Shown piece after piece: positions 12,901 to 23,836 of a DNA stretch of 64,000 nucleotides; the stretch's first letter is position 1; each line of letters begins with the position of its first letter. The DNA lies in assembly GCA_946811695.1 (NCBI GenBank), contig OX328127.1:42658896-42722895 (forward strand), given 5' to 3'. The translations under genes and the position numbers were made by a program. The notes under the pieces are model-generated. The model was given only the letters and a program-made list of their open reading frames with translations. It was not told the origin of the DNA and did no database searches. This DNA comes from Gonocerus acuteangulatus. Taxonomy: Eukaryota; Arthropoda; Insecta; Hemiptera; Coreidae.

Positions 12901-14446
12901 AATAGGGAAAAGTAACTTACCAATATTAAGGTCATGAACAAGGGCAAGCCTGTTTTCGCACAGCCATCTAAATTTGAGGTCATTTTTTGCCCTATCTTTG
13001 ACCCAAGTACTAGCAAGGTCTACATGTTGCCACAGCCTAGGTGATATAGCTACCTCACGCCATAACCGGCAGACTCGAGATACTCTGTAAATAATAGTTA
13101 TTGGAGTAAGTCAATTACAAATATAAATAATGGTTATTGTAAAAAAAAGGGTCATTTCACTAATTCAATTACAAATAATCTGAACACCAAGCATTGGGGG
13201 CTCAGAGAGTAAGATAATGTAAAGGTATCTGATTCTTGGCCGAATATTGCATTAGGGAGATGGTGTAGAATTAATGAAGTAATTTTTATTCTGGGGCAAC
13301 TGTATTCGAAGAATAACACAAAGTTCAAGTTTAAACATTCAATGAGTCTAGTCTTTAGGTATGGGGATCATGCAGTGAAGGGAAGATATAAACAAACAAA
13401 AAATTATAAATAAAAACAAAAGCCAGTTAAACATTAGTATGCCAAAAACTAATGATTCATATTTTTAAAAAGAAAACAATAATTTTTATTCTGGGACAAT
13501 TGGTCCCTAAAATTATCAACTAAAGTTCAAGTTCAAACATTAAGTCCAGTCCCTAAGTGTGGGGGTGATCAGGCAACCATAGTCAAAGTGAGGGAAAATG
13601 AGAGCGGATACCAGAAGCTAACCTCAGTTTTATTCAGTTAAAATTGGATCTGGTTATTAGCTGATTATTAGTTGCTCATACTAGGATCCGAAAGAAACAT
13701 AGAACCTTCTGCTACTAGCTCTGAGACATCACACTATGCTCTGAAAAGATGATTTTCTACTTTGTCGGTACCCGATATTTTTATATCGTATATATTATAT
13801 AATGATGGTTATATCTCCCACATTACAGCATCTTCTAAAACATCCTCTGTTACCTGTGCTACCTCTCTCTGGCATTCCTTACCCCCTGCCTATTCACAAC
13901 ATTACCACACTTGATACCTCAGGCTCTTCCACCACCGACTTTGATAATTTAATCAGGACTAGCCCTAGTTATCTTCTTTACATTTTGCAAATCTCACTGA
14001 ACCCCCTTAAAGTATTTATCAAGTTTTTAACTCAGAGTCATAACTGGAAACATTAATTTTTAGTAAAGCTAAAAGAAGACCATTTTCTCAAATGTAAAAT
14101 TATTTCCTTTCATTTATATGTATCTAAACTAGAATAAAAGGTCTTCATTTCATTTCCATTAAAACTTGAGTGATCTTAAGGAAGATTGAACAATTTGCAA
14201 ATTATGAAAGTAAATAGCAATTAAATCTAGGTTCTGCAGTACAAGAGACGAGTAATGTATTATTGACTTGTACCCACTTCTAATTCATTTTTGAGCAATC
14301 GCAACTTAGATGAAATTATTCCAGAAAAGTAATGAAAAGCTCTATGGTAAATTTTCTTTTGGTTGCCCTAATAATAAACTACTTGCAGGGTTCCCACCGA
14401 CAGGGAAATGTCTGGGAATTTAATTATGAAAAAAAAGGCTGGGACA

Positions 14447-14477
<31 letters not shown>

Positions 14478-17400
14478 GCAGTAACAGAAAAAAAGAGAAA
14501 ATTGCTTGTGTTGTATGAATATATTTTTTCCAATTCTTCTTTTCTTTCTCTCACTGTCTTATTTGGAATATTTTGGTCTCCGTAACGTAATATCTGGGAG
14601 GCTGGAAGGGATGCATGAGGAATCTTAAAAACATGGTATTTGCTATATTTTTTATGTCAGGGAATTCCATTTCCAAAACTCGGTGGGAACCCTGTACTTG
14701 ATAATTAAGCTGGTTTTAAACAGTCTCCCACTAATATTCATACCAATAATGATTAAGATTTACTTGTTGTATTTTATATATTAACAGGCAAGGGTTCTAC
14801 ACAAGATTTATGAGGACAACAGGAAGTGGTGTCATAAAAAAAAATCTGATTGTGCTGCGCTGACAGCCATAAACAAATTACACAAAATTCATCTATATTT
14901 TAATTATTCTTGATGGGGGACACTGATTTAAGAAGTAGTAAAAACATAAATTGAAAAAGCTATCTAAGAAATTCACTTAAGAAGTAGAATGTTTAAATTT
15001 TTGCCCTACAAAAACTTGTTATTTAGGATGAGGTTATTTGCTTGTTTTTCAACGGTAATAGGATGAAGAAATAAATTGTAAAACAGTGAAGACAGCATTA
15101 GGTTTGAAATAAGCTAAGGGAGTGGGGTCTTCTAAAAAAAGAAAAGAAAAATTTTAATTAGACACAAGATACCAATATGATTAAAACGTTTGACTCGCAG
15201 GAACTGCCTCATTTTATCATAATGTCTTTACCATGGCCTAATTTAAAAAGATTCGCACATTAACGAACTCTAAAAAACAAATAAATAAATAATTTAATAA
15301 GTACAGAATTAAGACTTTAGAATTTTAGATTCAAATGGCAAGGTTTTTCTGGTATTTCTGCAATACTGACAAACTCATTTTGCTGTTCGACGTACGGCAA
15401 CAGCAAAATGACTGAAAGAATGGTAATAACGTGTAGATAGCCCAACTCCAAAAATCTATCTCCTTAATAAAGAGAAGCAATAATTAAAAATAACTTAATA
15501 GATATTGCACTCGAATAATGACTATAAACTTTTGTCGGCTTCGGGGCCTTCAAACCTTATTTTATTTGTTGTTTAAGTTGTGACGTTTTGGCTCAGGCCA
15601 TTATAAACCTATATAAAAACAAGAAAACAAGCTGTGTGAGCTGATATGTCTCAACGATTGACTACTTGATTCGGCTAACCAGCCAAACACAGATTACACA
15701 AATAATTGAAGGCCCCTACGCTAGGGAAAGTTTATAGAACCCTCAATCTTCAATCATAAAACATACTTGAATAAAGTTTTTGTTTAAATTGAAGGCGAGG
15801 GTGGGGAAGGATCAATGGATTCTTAAAGAAAACGACAGGAGTTGCTCCTAAAAATTGTTTAAAACATTAATTTTAAAATAAATTAATGTTTTAAACAATT
15901 TTGGGGACCAACTCCAGCCGTTTTCTTCAAGAATCAAAAGTTTTTATTGCTGACGATTTGTTAAAAAATAGGTGAATTACTTGTTATTAATGACACCCTA
16001 TGAATTAAATAGTTTTTTTTTAGCTAGAAATAGTTTTTGTATAATATTTTTTTTCATTTGTGTAAGAGAAACTCAGAATACTGCAGTGTTTAAAAGCCTA
16101 GTTCCTATTAATCCGTAAAGAGACATTTGAATAGCTGTTGGAAATTAGTTTAAGAAAGAAAACCTGTAGTATCCCAATATTTTCTTTTCACTTTATAATT
16201 ATAAGCTCAGTGTTATTACACATAAACATTCCAGTCAGAATTTTAAAGAGATGCATTTGTATCATGAACTGGTTCCAGCCATTGAGTGGTGCAAGTAAAT
16301 TTCTCTGTTTTATCAAAGAAACGTTTCTGTTCAAATTACAATATTAAACTAATGGTGAGGTTTCTTGAGGCCAGAAGACTCAGATCAGAATTCAGATTGT
16401 AAAACTTAGTCATATTCTCCTACTAACAAACTTGGCTGTAGAAGAATAGGATGGTTATTTTTCTACAAACTTACTTGACTATGTAAAATTGGGATATTTT
16501 GCAAAACTATTTGAGTGCTGAAGAATCAGGCTAATTTTCAACAAATGAATTTTCATGAGGAACAATAGGGGAATTGGTTTACTCTACTTTAATATAGCCA
16601 TTCTACTATATTAAAGAGGTTTTAATATAGAGCATAAATATTGGCTCATGTTTTATAATAGTTTCTGCATGTCGAGCATCTTCTTAAATACAATGGTTAG
16701 GTTAGTTGGCCAGTAAGTTAAACGGAAAGTCAGTTGATCAACGCACATCCTACAAATAGTATTTCTTTGTATTTATATTAGATTTTTGTATTATAAGTTA
16801 AAAACATTCTTTCTCAGCATCATCAGGAATACTAACTCTTGTGCTTACTCAAAATATTAAAGTAAAGCCAGCAAATAGTCCCCTGCAAAACATTGAAGTA
16901 TTTACTGAGTCACATAATAAACTAAGGTTAAACCTATTTTAATGAACCTAGACAGCTTTAAGAAAAAATAATCACAACTTAGACAATCTTCAGCAAAAGA
17001 TGTTCCTGGCCAAAAAGCAGAGTAAATTAATATATAATATGTATTTAGTTCTCTTCATATATCAACTATGGAACTCAAAATAAAACTAATACAAATGCTA
17101 TTCTGAAACTGCCCATTTTTATAAACAAACAAATAAACAAGTGAATTGCAATTCAGTTTAACTAACATTAATGATAAACGATTAAAGAAAAGAATAAACT
17201 GGCATTTCTATAACTCAATAAAACCAAATGAGCAAGGTCAAGCTAAACATTGTTTTCTGAACTGTGAAGAATACAGATTATGATCATAGGCACACAAATC
17301 TCGCCTCAAACAGTATATTAATCTTATAACCTAGCAACATTAACAAGTCTAAAAACCAATAAGTTTATTCTTCAACTGAAATCAACTTTCTCAGCATATC

Positions 17401-18833
17401 CATCTCAGATTAATCAAAAACATGCAATAAAACCACTTGAAGATGTGTTAGTAAAACACAATAGAAATATATCACTGATAAAACCAAAGCCATTCATTTG
17501 ATAAATTCTTGAAGAAATTAGAATTAAAAGAGCAATCTTTAATAAGATCATCATGTTTTCTCAAATGTTTGCAAATAAAAAAAAAAATGTTCAGTTTACT
17601 ATTAGCAATTATAACCCTATTACCAAACTGTAAAATAAAACATTTAAAATGAGGAGTTTATAATAAATGCAGAAAGATAGGGATAAATTTAAATAAAATT
17701 AGAAAGGAAAGAATTTGTAGTAACTGTTAACTTCATAACCTTAAAGGCTAAATGAAATGTTTACATGCAGAAGTTTCCATTATCATTAAGCATGATAATG
17801 ATGTTTACATTTAAATATTCTTTATAAGTTACAGTTTATGTAATACCAAAACCATCATTATATCAAAGTATATACATTTTGAAATCGATCTAATTTCAAG
17901 AAAGTCAATTTAACTTTAGTAAGTAAAATTTACTAAAAAAACTGAAGTATAAACATGCATATTATAAAAAAGAAGACAAATAATATATTACCTTACTAAA
18001 AAAGGAACACAGCCTTCAGTCCTTGTGACCATTTGAAATATCTTATGAAGAACAAGTTTTGGCAAAATACTTCCCCAACCACTTTGCACTTCAGGTTCCA
18101 CAAACTCATCTTCCACTCTATCAGATTCTTTTTGTCTTTTTTTCCTATTTTTATGGGGCACTTCAGTCACAGATTTACGAATTTTAAGAATAATTCCATT
18201 CTGCTCGGGAGATATTTGTGAATGGTATGTTTCTACGGTTGTCGATCTCTTTTTTTCCTCTCTTCTTTTTTTACGTCCTCGTTTCTTTTGAGTTTCTAAA
18301 GGTTCACCACTGCTACTCGGTTTACAAGCACTTGGGCTATCACTGGTCCCTTCACTAGGAGAACACATAGTTTCAGAGCTGACACAGTCACTACTCACTG
18401 TCCTTTCACTGGCACTTGCTGTGGTGAAACCTGCAGGACTTGCACCCACAAATCCAGCAGGAGACCAACAGTCACCGTTTGTAACGGGGACTGTCTCCAT
18501 TTCTGTGGGATATCCATGATCTGGCATCGGAGGAAGGCAGTGATCCTGAGGAATATTCACTCCTGGGTCTGGAGGAATGTGAAGTCCACTATCGTGCGGA
18601 ATGGGAAGGAGATGCTCCTGTGGAAGGCTGAGAACAGGTTCCACTGGTGGAAGCGGGTGAGGATAATGAATTTGACCATTGTTCCACGAGATATCTGGGA
18701 TGGGTGGCTGCTGAGGAATAAGAGACGGAACACTAACCGGCTCCAAAAGGAAGTCCTTGAGACAATCCGAGTCGGAGCCGAGTGGATCAAACAGGTCTTC
18801 ATGGTGATCAAAGCAACCGTTCCTCTCATCCAT
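2635..18833 (-). CDS. FBXL6: FBXL6-like F-box/leucine-rich-repeat protein (C-terminus outside window)
   Basis: Six minus-strand exons join in frame: 18833-17992, 13084-12921, 10930-10761, 10386-10246, 3694-3527 and 2851-2635 (about 567 residues). All introns are GT-AG. The start is the first ATG of a long open exon. Residues 1-180 are acidic, then Pro/Ser/Thr-rich. Residues 183-196 are strongly basic (KKRGRKKRREEKKR), a probable nuclear signal. The F-box begins near 252 (GWGSILPKLVLHKIF) and runs across intron 1 into VSRVCRLWREVAISPRLW. Leucine-rich repeats follow (CPKLQRLDLSSIN, CPNLQVLDLSNV, HKLRLLDVRGCSRVT). F-box proteins of this family recruit substrates to SCF (SKP1-CUL1) ubiquitin ligases; the substrate cannot be inferred here. 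Layout matches vertebrate FBXL6 through PAWDLEHLFLAG; about 130 more residues expected from FBXL6 are not found to the left. The last donor (CAG/GTCCTT) is weak. Confidence 0.9.
3925..3977. repeat. (TA)n microsatellite
   Basis: Uninterrupted TA dinucleotides, about 26 units, in an FBXL6 intron. Confidence 0.97.
4352..4446 (-). mobile_element. SINE family B head, decayed
   Basis: The reverse complement keeps the family B head and body: GGTGGCCATGACTG, a B-box-like GGGTTCAATTAC, and a fragment of the GAAAAGAAAAGGCATC body. The tail is missing. Confidence 0.6.
4871..4968 (-). mobile_element. 5'-truncated SINE with 12-bp target duplication
   Basis: The reverse-complemented SINE A tail (CGGCGTATC, ATTAACGCCGGGC) and a T-run lie at 4883-4956. 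Direct repeats TTTCATAGTATT flank it at 4871-4882 and 4957-4968. It includes the ACAGGTTGCCACCC motif also seen, inverted, in family B, so the copy mixes features of both SINE families. Confidence 0.83.
5332..5515. mobile_element. G-rich MITE ('GGGCGTA' family), partial
   Basis: It starts with ATGGGCGTACATAC, followed by a G10 run. Family landmarks follow: GGTATGGAATACTAACAA, AAAACGCTATTA and GATCTTATTTAATTTATTTT. The same ordered landmarks occur at 26748 and 54391. The right terminus is lost. Confidence 0.7.
5874..6083 (-). mobile_element. tRNA-derived SINE, family A, near full length
   Basis: On the minus strand the copy reads GGTCTCCCGTGGTCTAGTGG (tRNA 5' end and A box), the B-box GGTTCGATCC, and an internal short inverted repeat (AGGAATTTTCTCA/TGAGAAAATTCCTG), ending TGCGCCGTAAAA plus poly(A). 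Thirteen-base direct repeats TCTCTCGACTGTT at 5874-5886 and 6071-6083 define the insertion. The head is not called as a functional tRNA gene because it leads straight into the SINE body. Confidence 0.93.
6339..8811 (-). mobile_element. DNA transposon with about 100-bp TIRs and one broken gene
   Basis: Ends are inverted repeats: CACAGGTCTACAA begins the left end at 6339, and its reverse complement ends the right end at 8811. Homology extends inward about 100-110 bp on both sides to TCTATCACGTA. The sequence TTA lies directly outside both ends (6336-6338, 8812-8814), a possible 3-bp target duplication. The interior is one minus-strand gene. CAC-type termini with a 3-bp duplication resemble the CACTA/Mirage/Chapaev group; that assignment is inference. 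Confidence 0.85.
6624..8330 (-). pseudogene. Putative transposase-like gene of the 6.3-8.8 kb element, frameshifted
   Basis: The minus-strand gene runs from an ATG near 8330 to a stop near 6624, broken by several stops and frameshifts. Recognisable blocks in order: an N-terminal zinc-binding-like part (YFCFICGEL; then CHSCVEKLRLWYKG); ESASRPVPHGPGL; a WYRHREAVFVPYF block; KFPCFLCLWDSRDRN; ILLPPLHIKLGLIKQFVK; and a C-terminal block GERFHQDIQEMERRYQGKW with NMMADYCW. I recall very similar multi-copy proteins, annotated only as hypothetical, in several animal genomes. The function is unknown to me. Its sole occupancy of a TIR element makes a transposase role likely. A second fragment lies at 28130-28390. 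Confidence 0.75.
9165..9610 (+). pseudogene. LINE ORF2 C-terminal relic
   Basis: The plus-strand frame reads VLTRMGIGHTKLTHSFLM, then PPPICNSCNVLLTVKHILTNC. This is the RNase H end plus the Cys/His motif that closes ORF2 in I/R1/Jockey-type non-LTR retrotransposons. Stops and frameshifts surround it and no reverse transcriptase remains. It lies in an FBXL6 intron. Confidence 0.75.
11711..12671. mobile_element. hAT-like non-autonomous element, carrying a nested SINE
   Basis: The left end CAGGGTGCCTACTACTTTTT is mirrored by a right end whose reverse complement is GAGGGTGTCTACTGCACAAA. Both are followed by similar reiterated CATGA/TTTTCGTG sequence. ATATA flanks both sides (11706-11710, 12672-12676); a clear 8-bp duplication is not seen. 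A family A SINE (12312-12508) and a family B tail (11885-11965) sit inside. There is no transposase. Confidence 0.6.
12312..12508 (+). mobile_element. tRNA-derived SINE, family A, best preserved copy
   Basis: Starts GGGGTCTCCCGTGGTCTAG with an A box, and has B-box GGTTCGATCCCC. It has the AATTTTCTCATCTC/GAGAAAATTCCTGG internal hairpin, GGATGTCGGCGCTAATAG, and TGCGCCGT before an interrupted poly(A). It is nested in the hAT-like element. Confidence 0.9.
14380..14700. mobile_element. Short TIR element (hAT-like MITE)
   Basis: CAGGGTTCCCACCGA at 14386 is mirrored by TCGGTGGGAACCCTG ending at 14694. The perfect 6-bp direct repeat TACTTG flanks both sides (14380-14385, 14695-14700). The interior holds a T-run and no coding sequence. 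CAGGG-type termini suit hAT, but hAT duplications are normally 8 bp, so the class is uncertain. Confidence 0.75.
15187..15262 (+). repeat. Fragment of the GTCCGACTCGCAGG repeat family
   Basis: GACTCGCAGGAACTGCCTCAT and the following ATAATGTC...CCTAATTTAAAAAGATT align with the left end of the copies at 21499 and 44502. Confidence 0.65.
15263..17985. other. FBXL6 first intron, mostly unrecognised sequence
   Basis: Apart from the hairpin at 15818-15936, no exon, SINE or transposon is recognised here. It is AT-rich intronic sequence upstream of exon 2. Confidence 0.6.
15818..15936. repeat. Long hairpin (about 55-bp arms)
   Basis: The left arm GATTCTTAAAGAAAACG...GGAGTT...AATTGTTTAAAACATTAATT is mirrored by AATTAATGTTTTAAACAATT...AACTCC...CGTTTTCTTCAAGAATC. 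The loop is only a few bases, with some mismatches near the GGAGTT block. Confidence 0.8.
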
Positions 18834-19800
18834 TATCTATGTTTCATTCCCATTCATTGTATGTTTACTACATGATACAGCCCTCAGTGAATTTTGAGAA
18901 TCAAGTGCAAATTCTACACTTACCTACAACAATAAAGTGGTTTAAACAAAACAAATCTCAATATTAAATCAATTAAAAAGCAATACAAGAACAATTAAGC
19001 AATCAAAGCAATAACTAAAAGTGGGGTAAATATAACATTAATTACATGGAATATAGGTTAGACTTCAAAACTTCCAGAAACATTATCATTACATGCATTA
19101 TTCTTATTTAAATAACAAAAATTCTACTTAAGAGAAGGTAACATCACTGTATTTCACTAACTTTCGATTCACCTATCGTAACCTATTTACCTCCTCTCAA
19201 CATTTCACTAATGGAGTAGAAGCAAAAAAGATACACAAATGACAGACGGCAATTTTGATAACACAAACTATTAAACTATTTGAAGGGAATAAACAAAGTA
19301 ATTCTCGAAAATAACACCTTGACATTAACAAATAACTGGAGATAAGATGGTATACACATCATAGTGAGAGCTAATACTCTCTAAGTTGTTGAACCAATCA
19401 ACAGATGGGATGTTTACTCTTAGCGCTCATTTCAAATAGCCTTTTCATATCCAAACTACTTTTTACACTTACATTTTTGATCACTTTATGCATTTCAAAA
19501 TATTTACTAGGAGACCGTGCCACTGACCTTCGATCAACAAACAGCACAACAGGAAACATATGCGGCTTTTAAAGCACACCCCTACCAACATTACAACGCG
19601 AAATGAGAACAGGCTTCAAATTAATTTCCCTCTTTCCCTCGCAATACTTAGTTTTAGAACATTCATATTAAAAATATTAAGTCAGAGTGAGTATTATTAA
19701 TTACGTCACTTCGGAAACATCCGAAAAAATACGATTCCATTGATTTTTAGAAGGGTGGTAATTTAATCCATACTTTATATGTACTCATCAAAATTGGGGA
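18834..19800. other. Region upstream of the FBXL6 start
   Basis: This should contain the 5' untranslated region and promoter. The ATG context is ATAATGGATG. No TATA box or CpG-rich block can be called confidently in this AT-rich stretch, and an upstream non-coding exon cannot be excluded. Confidence 0.4.
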
Positions 19801-20622
19801 TAAATTGTGGGCAATATATGATTTCACTTTCGGAATATTTGATGCGAAGAAGTTTTTTTTTATTGAATTTAAATGTTTTATTGGTAAAAATTGAATGATT
19901 TATGGATACATTTAATAAATTTAGCCCGGAGATTATTTAATTAATTTAATATTTTATTTCTAACATCACTTACTCCGCTTGGAGTACATCTTTACAAGAA
20001 ATTTTGAGTTCGTTGCATACTCATTATTATTATTGGAATAATCATTATGTTCCTAAATTAATAATTATTCAAATATATTTTTTTTATTATGTGCTACCTA
20101 TCAAATAGTTAAAAAAAATAGAATGATTTAATATAGAAATTATATGAGTTTTTAAAGAAGCTATCGCTACATATAAGTTATCATCCAGAGTATAAGTAAA
20201 TATTTATTTAAATTTTAACGTCCATTTATCATTGACAACGAATTTATATGTAAATAAATAAATTTATATGTAAATAAATAAGACCGGAAAATCAGTATAT
20301 ACATATATTATTATAATTATTAAATAACAATAACATATTCCAGATAATATCATACATATGCCATAATTATTATTATTATTACATCAATATATGTATACTT
20401 ATGACTTTACGTAATAGTAAGTACATACTTGTGACATACATAAGGCGGTTTTTAAAGACTTAATACTTGGAGAACAAGAATTTCCTGCAGAAATTGAAAA
20501 GATTCTAAGCAAAATAACTTGCCTTTTCTTGTATGACATAAATCTATTTTTATTTTATTAAAAAAAAAAAAAAAAAAGATCTATTTTTTTATTTATTTTT
20601 TATTTTATTTTTTAGATAATAG

Positions 20623-20830
20623 GAGGCCCGGTAGCCGTGAGTGTTAAGGCGGAACACTTAAGACTCCGTGCCAAAGGTCGTGGGTTCGATTCCCACCGTG
20701 GGATAGTGGCTTTTCTTTAGAAAAAAGAAAATGCATCAGCCCTATCCTGGCTAGAGAAGGGTGGTAACCTATAGATAACCCATCCCAAAATTCTTAGTTA
20801 ATAATCATGGACGTTAAAATTTAAATACAT
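20623..20830 (+). mobile_element. tRNA-derived SINE, family B
   Basis: The copy has head AGGAGGCCCGGTAGCCGTGA, B-box GGGTTCGATTCCC, body TGGCTTTTCTTTAGAAAAAAG and GGGTGGTAACCTATAGATAA, and tail TGGACGTTAAAATTTAAATA. It keeps the full family layout. Confidence 0.88.
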
Positions 20831-21136
20831 TTTTTAAATAATATCATATATTTAAAATATGAATTTTTTAAAATAAATTCTTATTTATTTTAACAATAAA
20901 ATAATTAAATAAATATGTTTAAATAAATTCTGATTTATTTTAACAAGAAAATAAATAAATAAACATTTTTAAATGAATTCTTTTTTTTTAGTAAATTTCA
21001 CAGGAATGTTTGCCAAAACTGCCAAAGTCAATGTTTCTAATAAATGTCAAAGTAATTGTGGTATGTAGGACTTTTTTTTAAATAATCATAGATCTTATTT
21101 ACTAGGTTTCAGAAATGAAAATAATACAAGTATTCC

Positions 21137-21276
21137 TTAGATTCTCATGAGAGAGATAGTGGGTTCGAGTCCCACCGTTGACAGGAATTTTCTCATCTCA
21201 AGGTTCGTTGGGAAACTTCCTCGCTGAACCATGGATGTCGGCGCTAATGGCCCAGAAGTTGGTGCGCCGTAATAAA
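21137..21276 (+). mobile_element. SINE family A, 5'-truncated
   Basis: The copy begins at about the A-box/B-box interval (GGGTTCGAGTCCCACC) and continues through the body AATTTTCTCATCTC to GGCGCTAATGGCCCAG and GTGCGCCGTAATAAA. Confidence 0.8.
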
Positions 21277-21282
21277 AAATCG

Positions 21283-21492
21283 AGGGTCTCCCCTCGGGCA
21301 AGTGGCTGACGCTGTGTATTCTCATGCCGGAGATGCGGGTTCGAGTCCCGCCTGCAGGGGGTTGAGTTTTTTCATTTCAGGGCTCGTTGAAAAATTTCCC
21401 TGCTGAACCATGGATGTTTAGAAGGTTGGTAACCTATAGATAGCCCGGCGCTAATGGCCTCGATGTCCATGCGCCGAAAAATATATATATAA
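21283..21492 (+). mobile_element. SINE family A, diverged copy abutting the previous one
   Basis: The head GGGTCTCCCCTCGGGCAAGTGG, B-box GGGTTCGAGTCCCG and tail GGCGCTAATGGCC...CATGCGCCG are present. It also includes AACCTATAGATAGCCCGG, a motif normally of family B, so this copy is chimeric or an intermediate subfamily. Confidence 0.75.
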
Positions 21493-21599
21493 AAAAAAGT
21501 CCGACTCGCAGGAACTGCATCATATTAGCGCGGTTCCGTTCTTATCCCTAGTCTAATTTGGAAAGATTAAAATAGAATCAGTTATTATTTTGGTTCCAC

Positions 21600-22910
21600 C
21601 ATTCCTATCAGCTTACTCCCAACCATGTCCAAAATATTTGAAAAACTTTTTCTAAAGAGAATCCTTCCCATCGTTACATCCTCCAATTCTATTCCTGACC
21701 ACCAGTTCGGTTTCCGCTTCCGTCACTCCACTATCCAACAATGCTTCAGTGTTGTTGACACAATATCCTACGCGCTTGAATGTAAAAACTACTGCACGAG
21801 TGCCTTCCTCGACGTCGCCCAAGCGTTCGATCGGGTTTGGCACCCGGGGTTGTTATACAAAGTAAAGCGTATTTTACCTCTCACATATTACCTCATCCTT
21901 CAATCCTACCTCTCGCATCGTTCCTTTCAAGCAAGGTCTGGTACTACCTTGTCCTCCTCCCGACCCATATCCTCAGGCGTCCCACAAGGCAGCATCCTAG
22001 GTCCTGTCCTTTACCTCCTGTATACGGCAGACATCCCTACCCACCCATCTACACATATAACAACCTACGCCGATGATACAACCATTTTTTCCTCTTCCCC
22101 CGACCCCTCTACAGCTTCTCAGCAATTACAGGAGCACCTTGAGTCTGTCGAGAAATGGTGCACCTTGTGGAAAATCACAGTGAATCCTGAAAAATGCTGT
22201 CACGTAACATTTACTCTTAATAAGAGCACTTGCTCTCCAGTCTTCATATGCAACAGTCAACTTCCTGTATCTAATGAGGTGCGTTACCTGGGACTTCTAC
22301 TAGACAGCAGACTCACATGGAACCCACACACACGACTAAAAAGACAAGAGCTGAACAGGAGATTTGGACTCTTAAGACGACTACTCGGCCCTACTTCAAA
22401 GCTTACGACACACAACAAACTTACTATATACAAAACTATAATTAGACCTATCTGGACTTACGGACTTGAATTATGGGGAACAGGAAAACACTCAAACATA
22501 CAACGAATACAAGCATTCCAATCCAAAGTCCTTCGTAGAATAGTCAATACTCCCTTTTATGTCTCCAACAAAACCCTACACAATGACCTAAATATCCCCT
22601 TCGTAAAAGACCTCGCAACATCCAGATTCCTAACGTTTCATTCCAAATTGTCATCCCACCCAAATCCTAGAGGTCAATCCCTTTCCACTCGGACCCACCC
22701 TAAAGACCTTCCCAGGAGGCTTAAGAGAGTTTGGCCCCGTGACCAGCTACCCTAGCAGAGGTTTAAAACAGTGAAAATATAAATGTTAGCATATATTAGG
22801 AAGTGCCAATAATGATTGGCTCCTTCCATATACTATTCACTGAATGTACGCAAGACGATCACAATTAATTATTGTACTATATAAATTGTACAGATTTTAA
22901 ATAAACATTT

Positions 22911-22946
<36 letters not shown>
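21600..22946 (+). mobile_element. Jockey-like LINE, 5'-truncated
   Basis: A 3' fragment of a non-LTR retrotransposon ends in a pure A-run of about 30 bases (22917-22946). It contains the C-terminal part of ORF2. The 5' truncation plus A-tail fit target-primed reverse transcription. It sits inside repeat copy 1; the target duplication is not clear. Confidence 0.85.
21625..22755 (+). CDS. LINE reverse transcriptase fragment (376 aa, open)
   Basis: The frame is open for 376 codons up to TAG. Reverse transcriptase blocks appear in order: DHQFGFRFRHST near residue 25, FLDVAQAFDRVWH (first catalytic Asp) near 62, SGVPQGSILGPVLY near 117, TYADDTTIF (the catalytic YADD box) near 147, and VRYLGLLLDSRLTW near 218. 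IWTYGLELWGTGKHSN further on is typical of Jockey-clade elements. The endonuclease domain and RT N-terminus are absent and the first Met is internal, so the fragment cannot retrotranspose on its own. The absence of stops implies a fairly recent insertion. Confidence 0.92.
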   Translation: MSKIFEKLFLKRILPIVTSSNSIPDHQFGFRFRHSTIQQCFSVVDTISYALECKNYCTSAFLDVAQAFDRVWHPGLLYKVKRILPLTYYLILQSYLSHRSFQARSGTTLSSSRPISSGVPQGSILGPVLYLLYTADIPTHPSTHITTYADDTTIFSSSPDPSTASQQLQEHLESVEKWCTLWKITVNPEKCCHVTFTLNKSTCSPVFICNSQLPVSNEVRYLGLLLDSRLTWNPHTRLKRQELNRRFGLLRRLLGPTSKLTTHNKLTIYKTIIRPIWTYGLELWGTGKHSNIQRIQAFQSKVLRRIVNTPFYVSNKTLHNDLNIPFVKDLATSRFLTFHSKLSSHPNPRGQSLSTRTHPKDLPRRLKRVWPRDQLP

Positions 22947-22948
<2 letters not shown>

Positions 22949-23783
22949 GTATAGGTCGGCCAACCCATAAGTCGGCCAGAAAGGCCTCCGCTCAGAGGCA
23001 TTTGGAAAGCCTTGGGATCTCTCTCTTTGAAAGCTACATTTTTAACAATAAATTGATCTTCTTATTTTACTTAATCTGTTTTATTGTCAAATACATTATC
23101 CGACTATAAGCAATGTAAAAATAACAAGGAATAAAACAGACAAAAAGAACCGTTCGAATAAACGAAATCAATTACTTTAAAGTTTTAAGCACTTATTTCT
23201 CCGATTGACATCGCCTAATCAAAACTTTCATCAGAACCATTTTTGTAGAGCATTTAGTAAGCTTTCTAATGGTAATCTGCCGTTTACCAAGATTCACAAC
23301 CTTTTTCGAGATATTAAGGAAAGTATACAAAGTTACCAAAACTTTTTATGACTGTTAATAAAATATTTTATTCTAACCCTTCCTTAACTTCAAACGTAAC
23401 AAAAATTTCAACATATAACTTTTAATGAAAGCAGAACATGCAGAAAATGTTTAACCTGAATCCCATGATTCTAAGTACCCAAACCAAAAATGGTATTCAA
23501 AAACTATTTTTCCAATTTTATCTAAAACAGTTAAAGCTATCGCCTTGAAAATGGTTTCATTCGTTTTCCTAGCCCAAGAAGCCTATAAAAAGAGTACTTA
23601 CAAGCTTATGAACTCAAAAACGCAAGCGATACGATTTTTTTGCGCGAATTTCGCCCTAAACGCCATCTTCCAGTGGACGGATTCTGCTGGTTAACGAACT
23701 TGACCTTTCAAATTAGACGAAAGATTTTTGTACTAAGTTTCATCAAAATCGGACCATTTGTCTTCAACCTAGAGAGCGAACAG

Positions 23784-23787
<4 letters not shown>

Positions 23788-23834
<47 letters not shown>
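23788..23834. repeat. (TA)n microsatellite
   Basis: About 23 TA units inside repeat copy 1; the orthologous array is at 46387 in copy 2. Confidence 0.97.

Positions 23835-23836
<2 letters not shown>

Noticed and set aside
13802..14056. 84-residue plus-strand open frame
   Set aside because: Low-complexity Leu/Pro/Thr composition, antisense within an FBXL6 intron, no homologous copy in the window.
15575..15602. Another hammerhead-like site (minus strand ATGGCCTGAGCCAAAACGTC)
   Set aside because: Only the right half of the motif resembles the 30-kb palindrome signature, and the CTGATGA core is absent.
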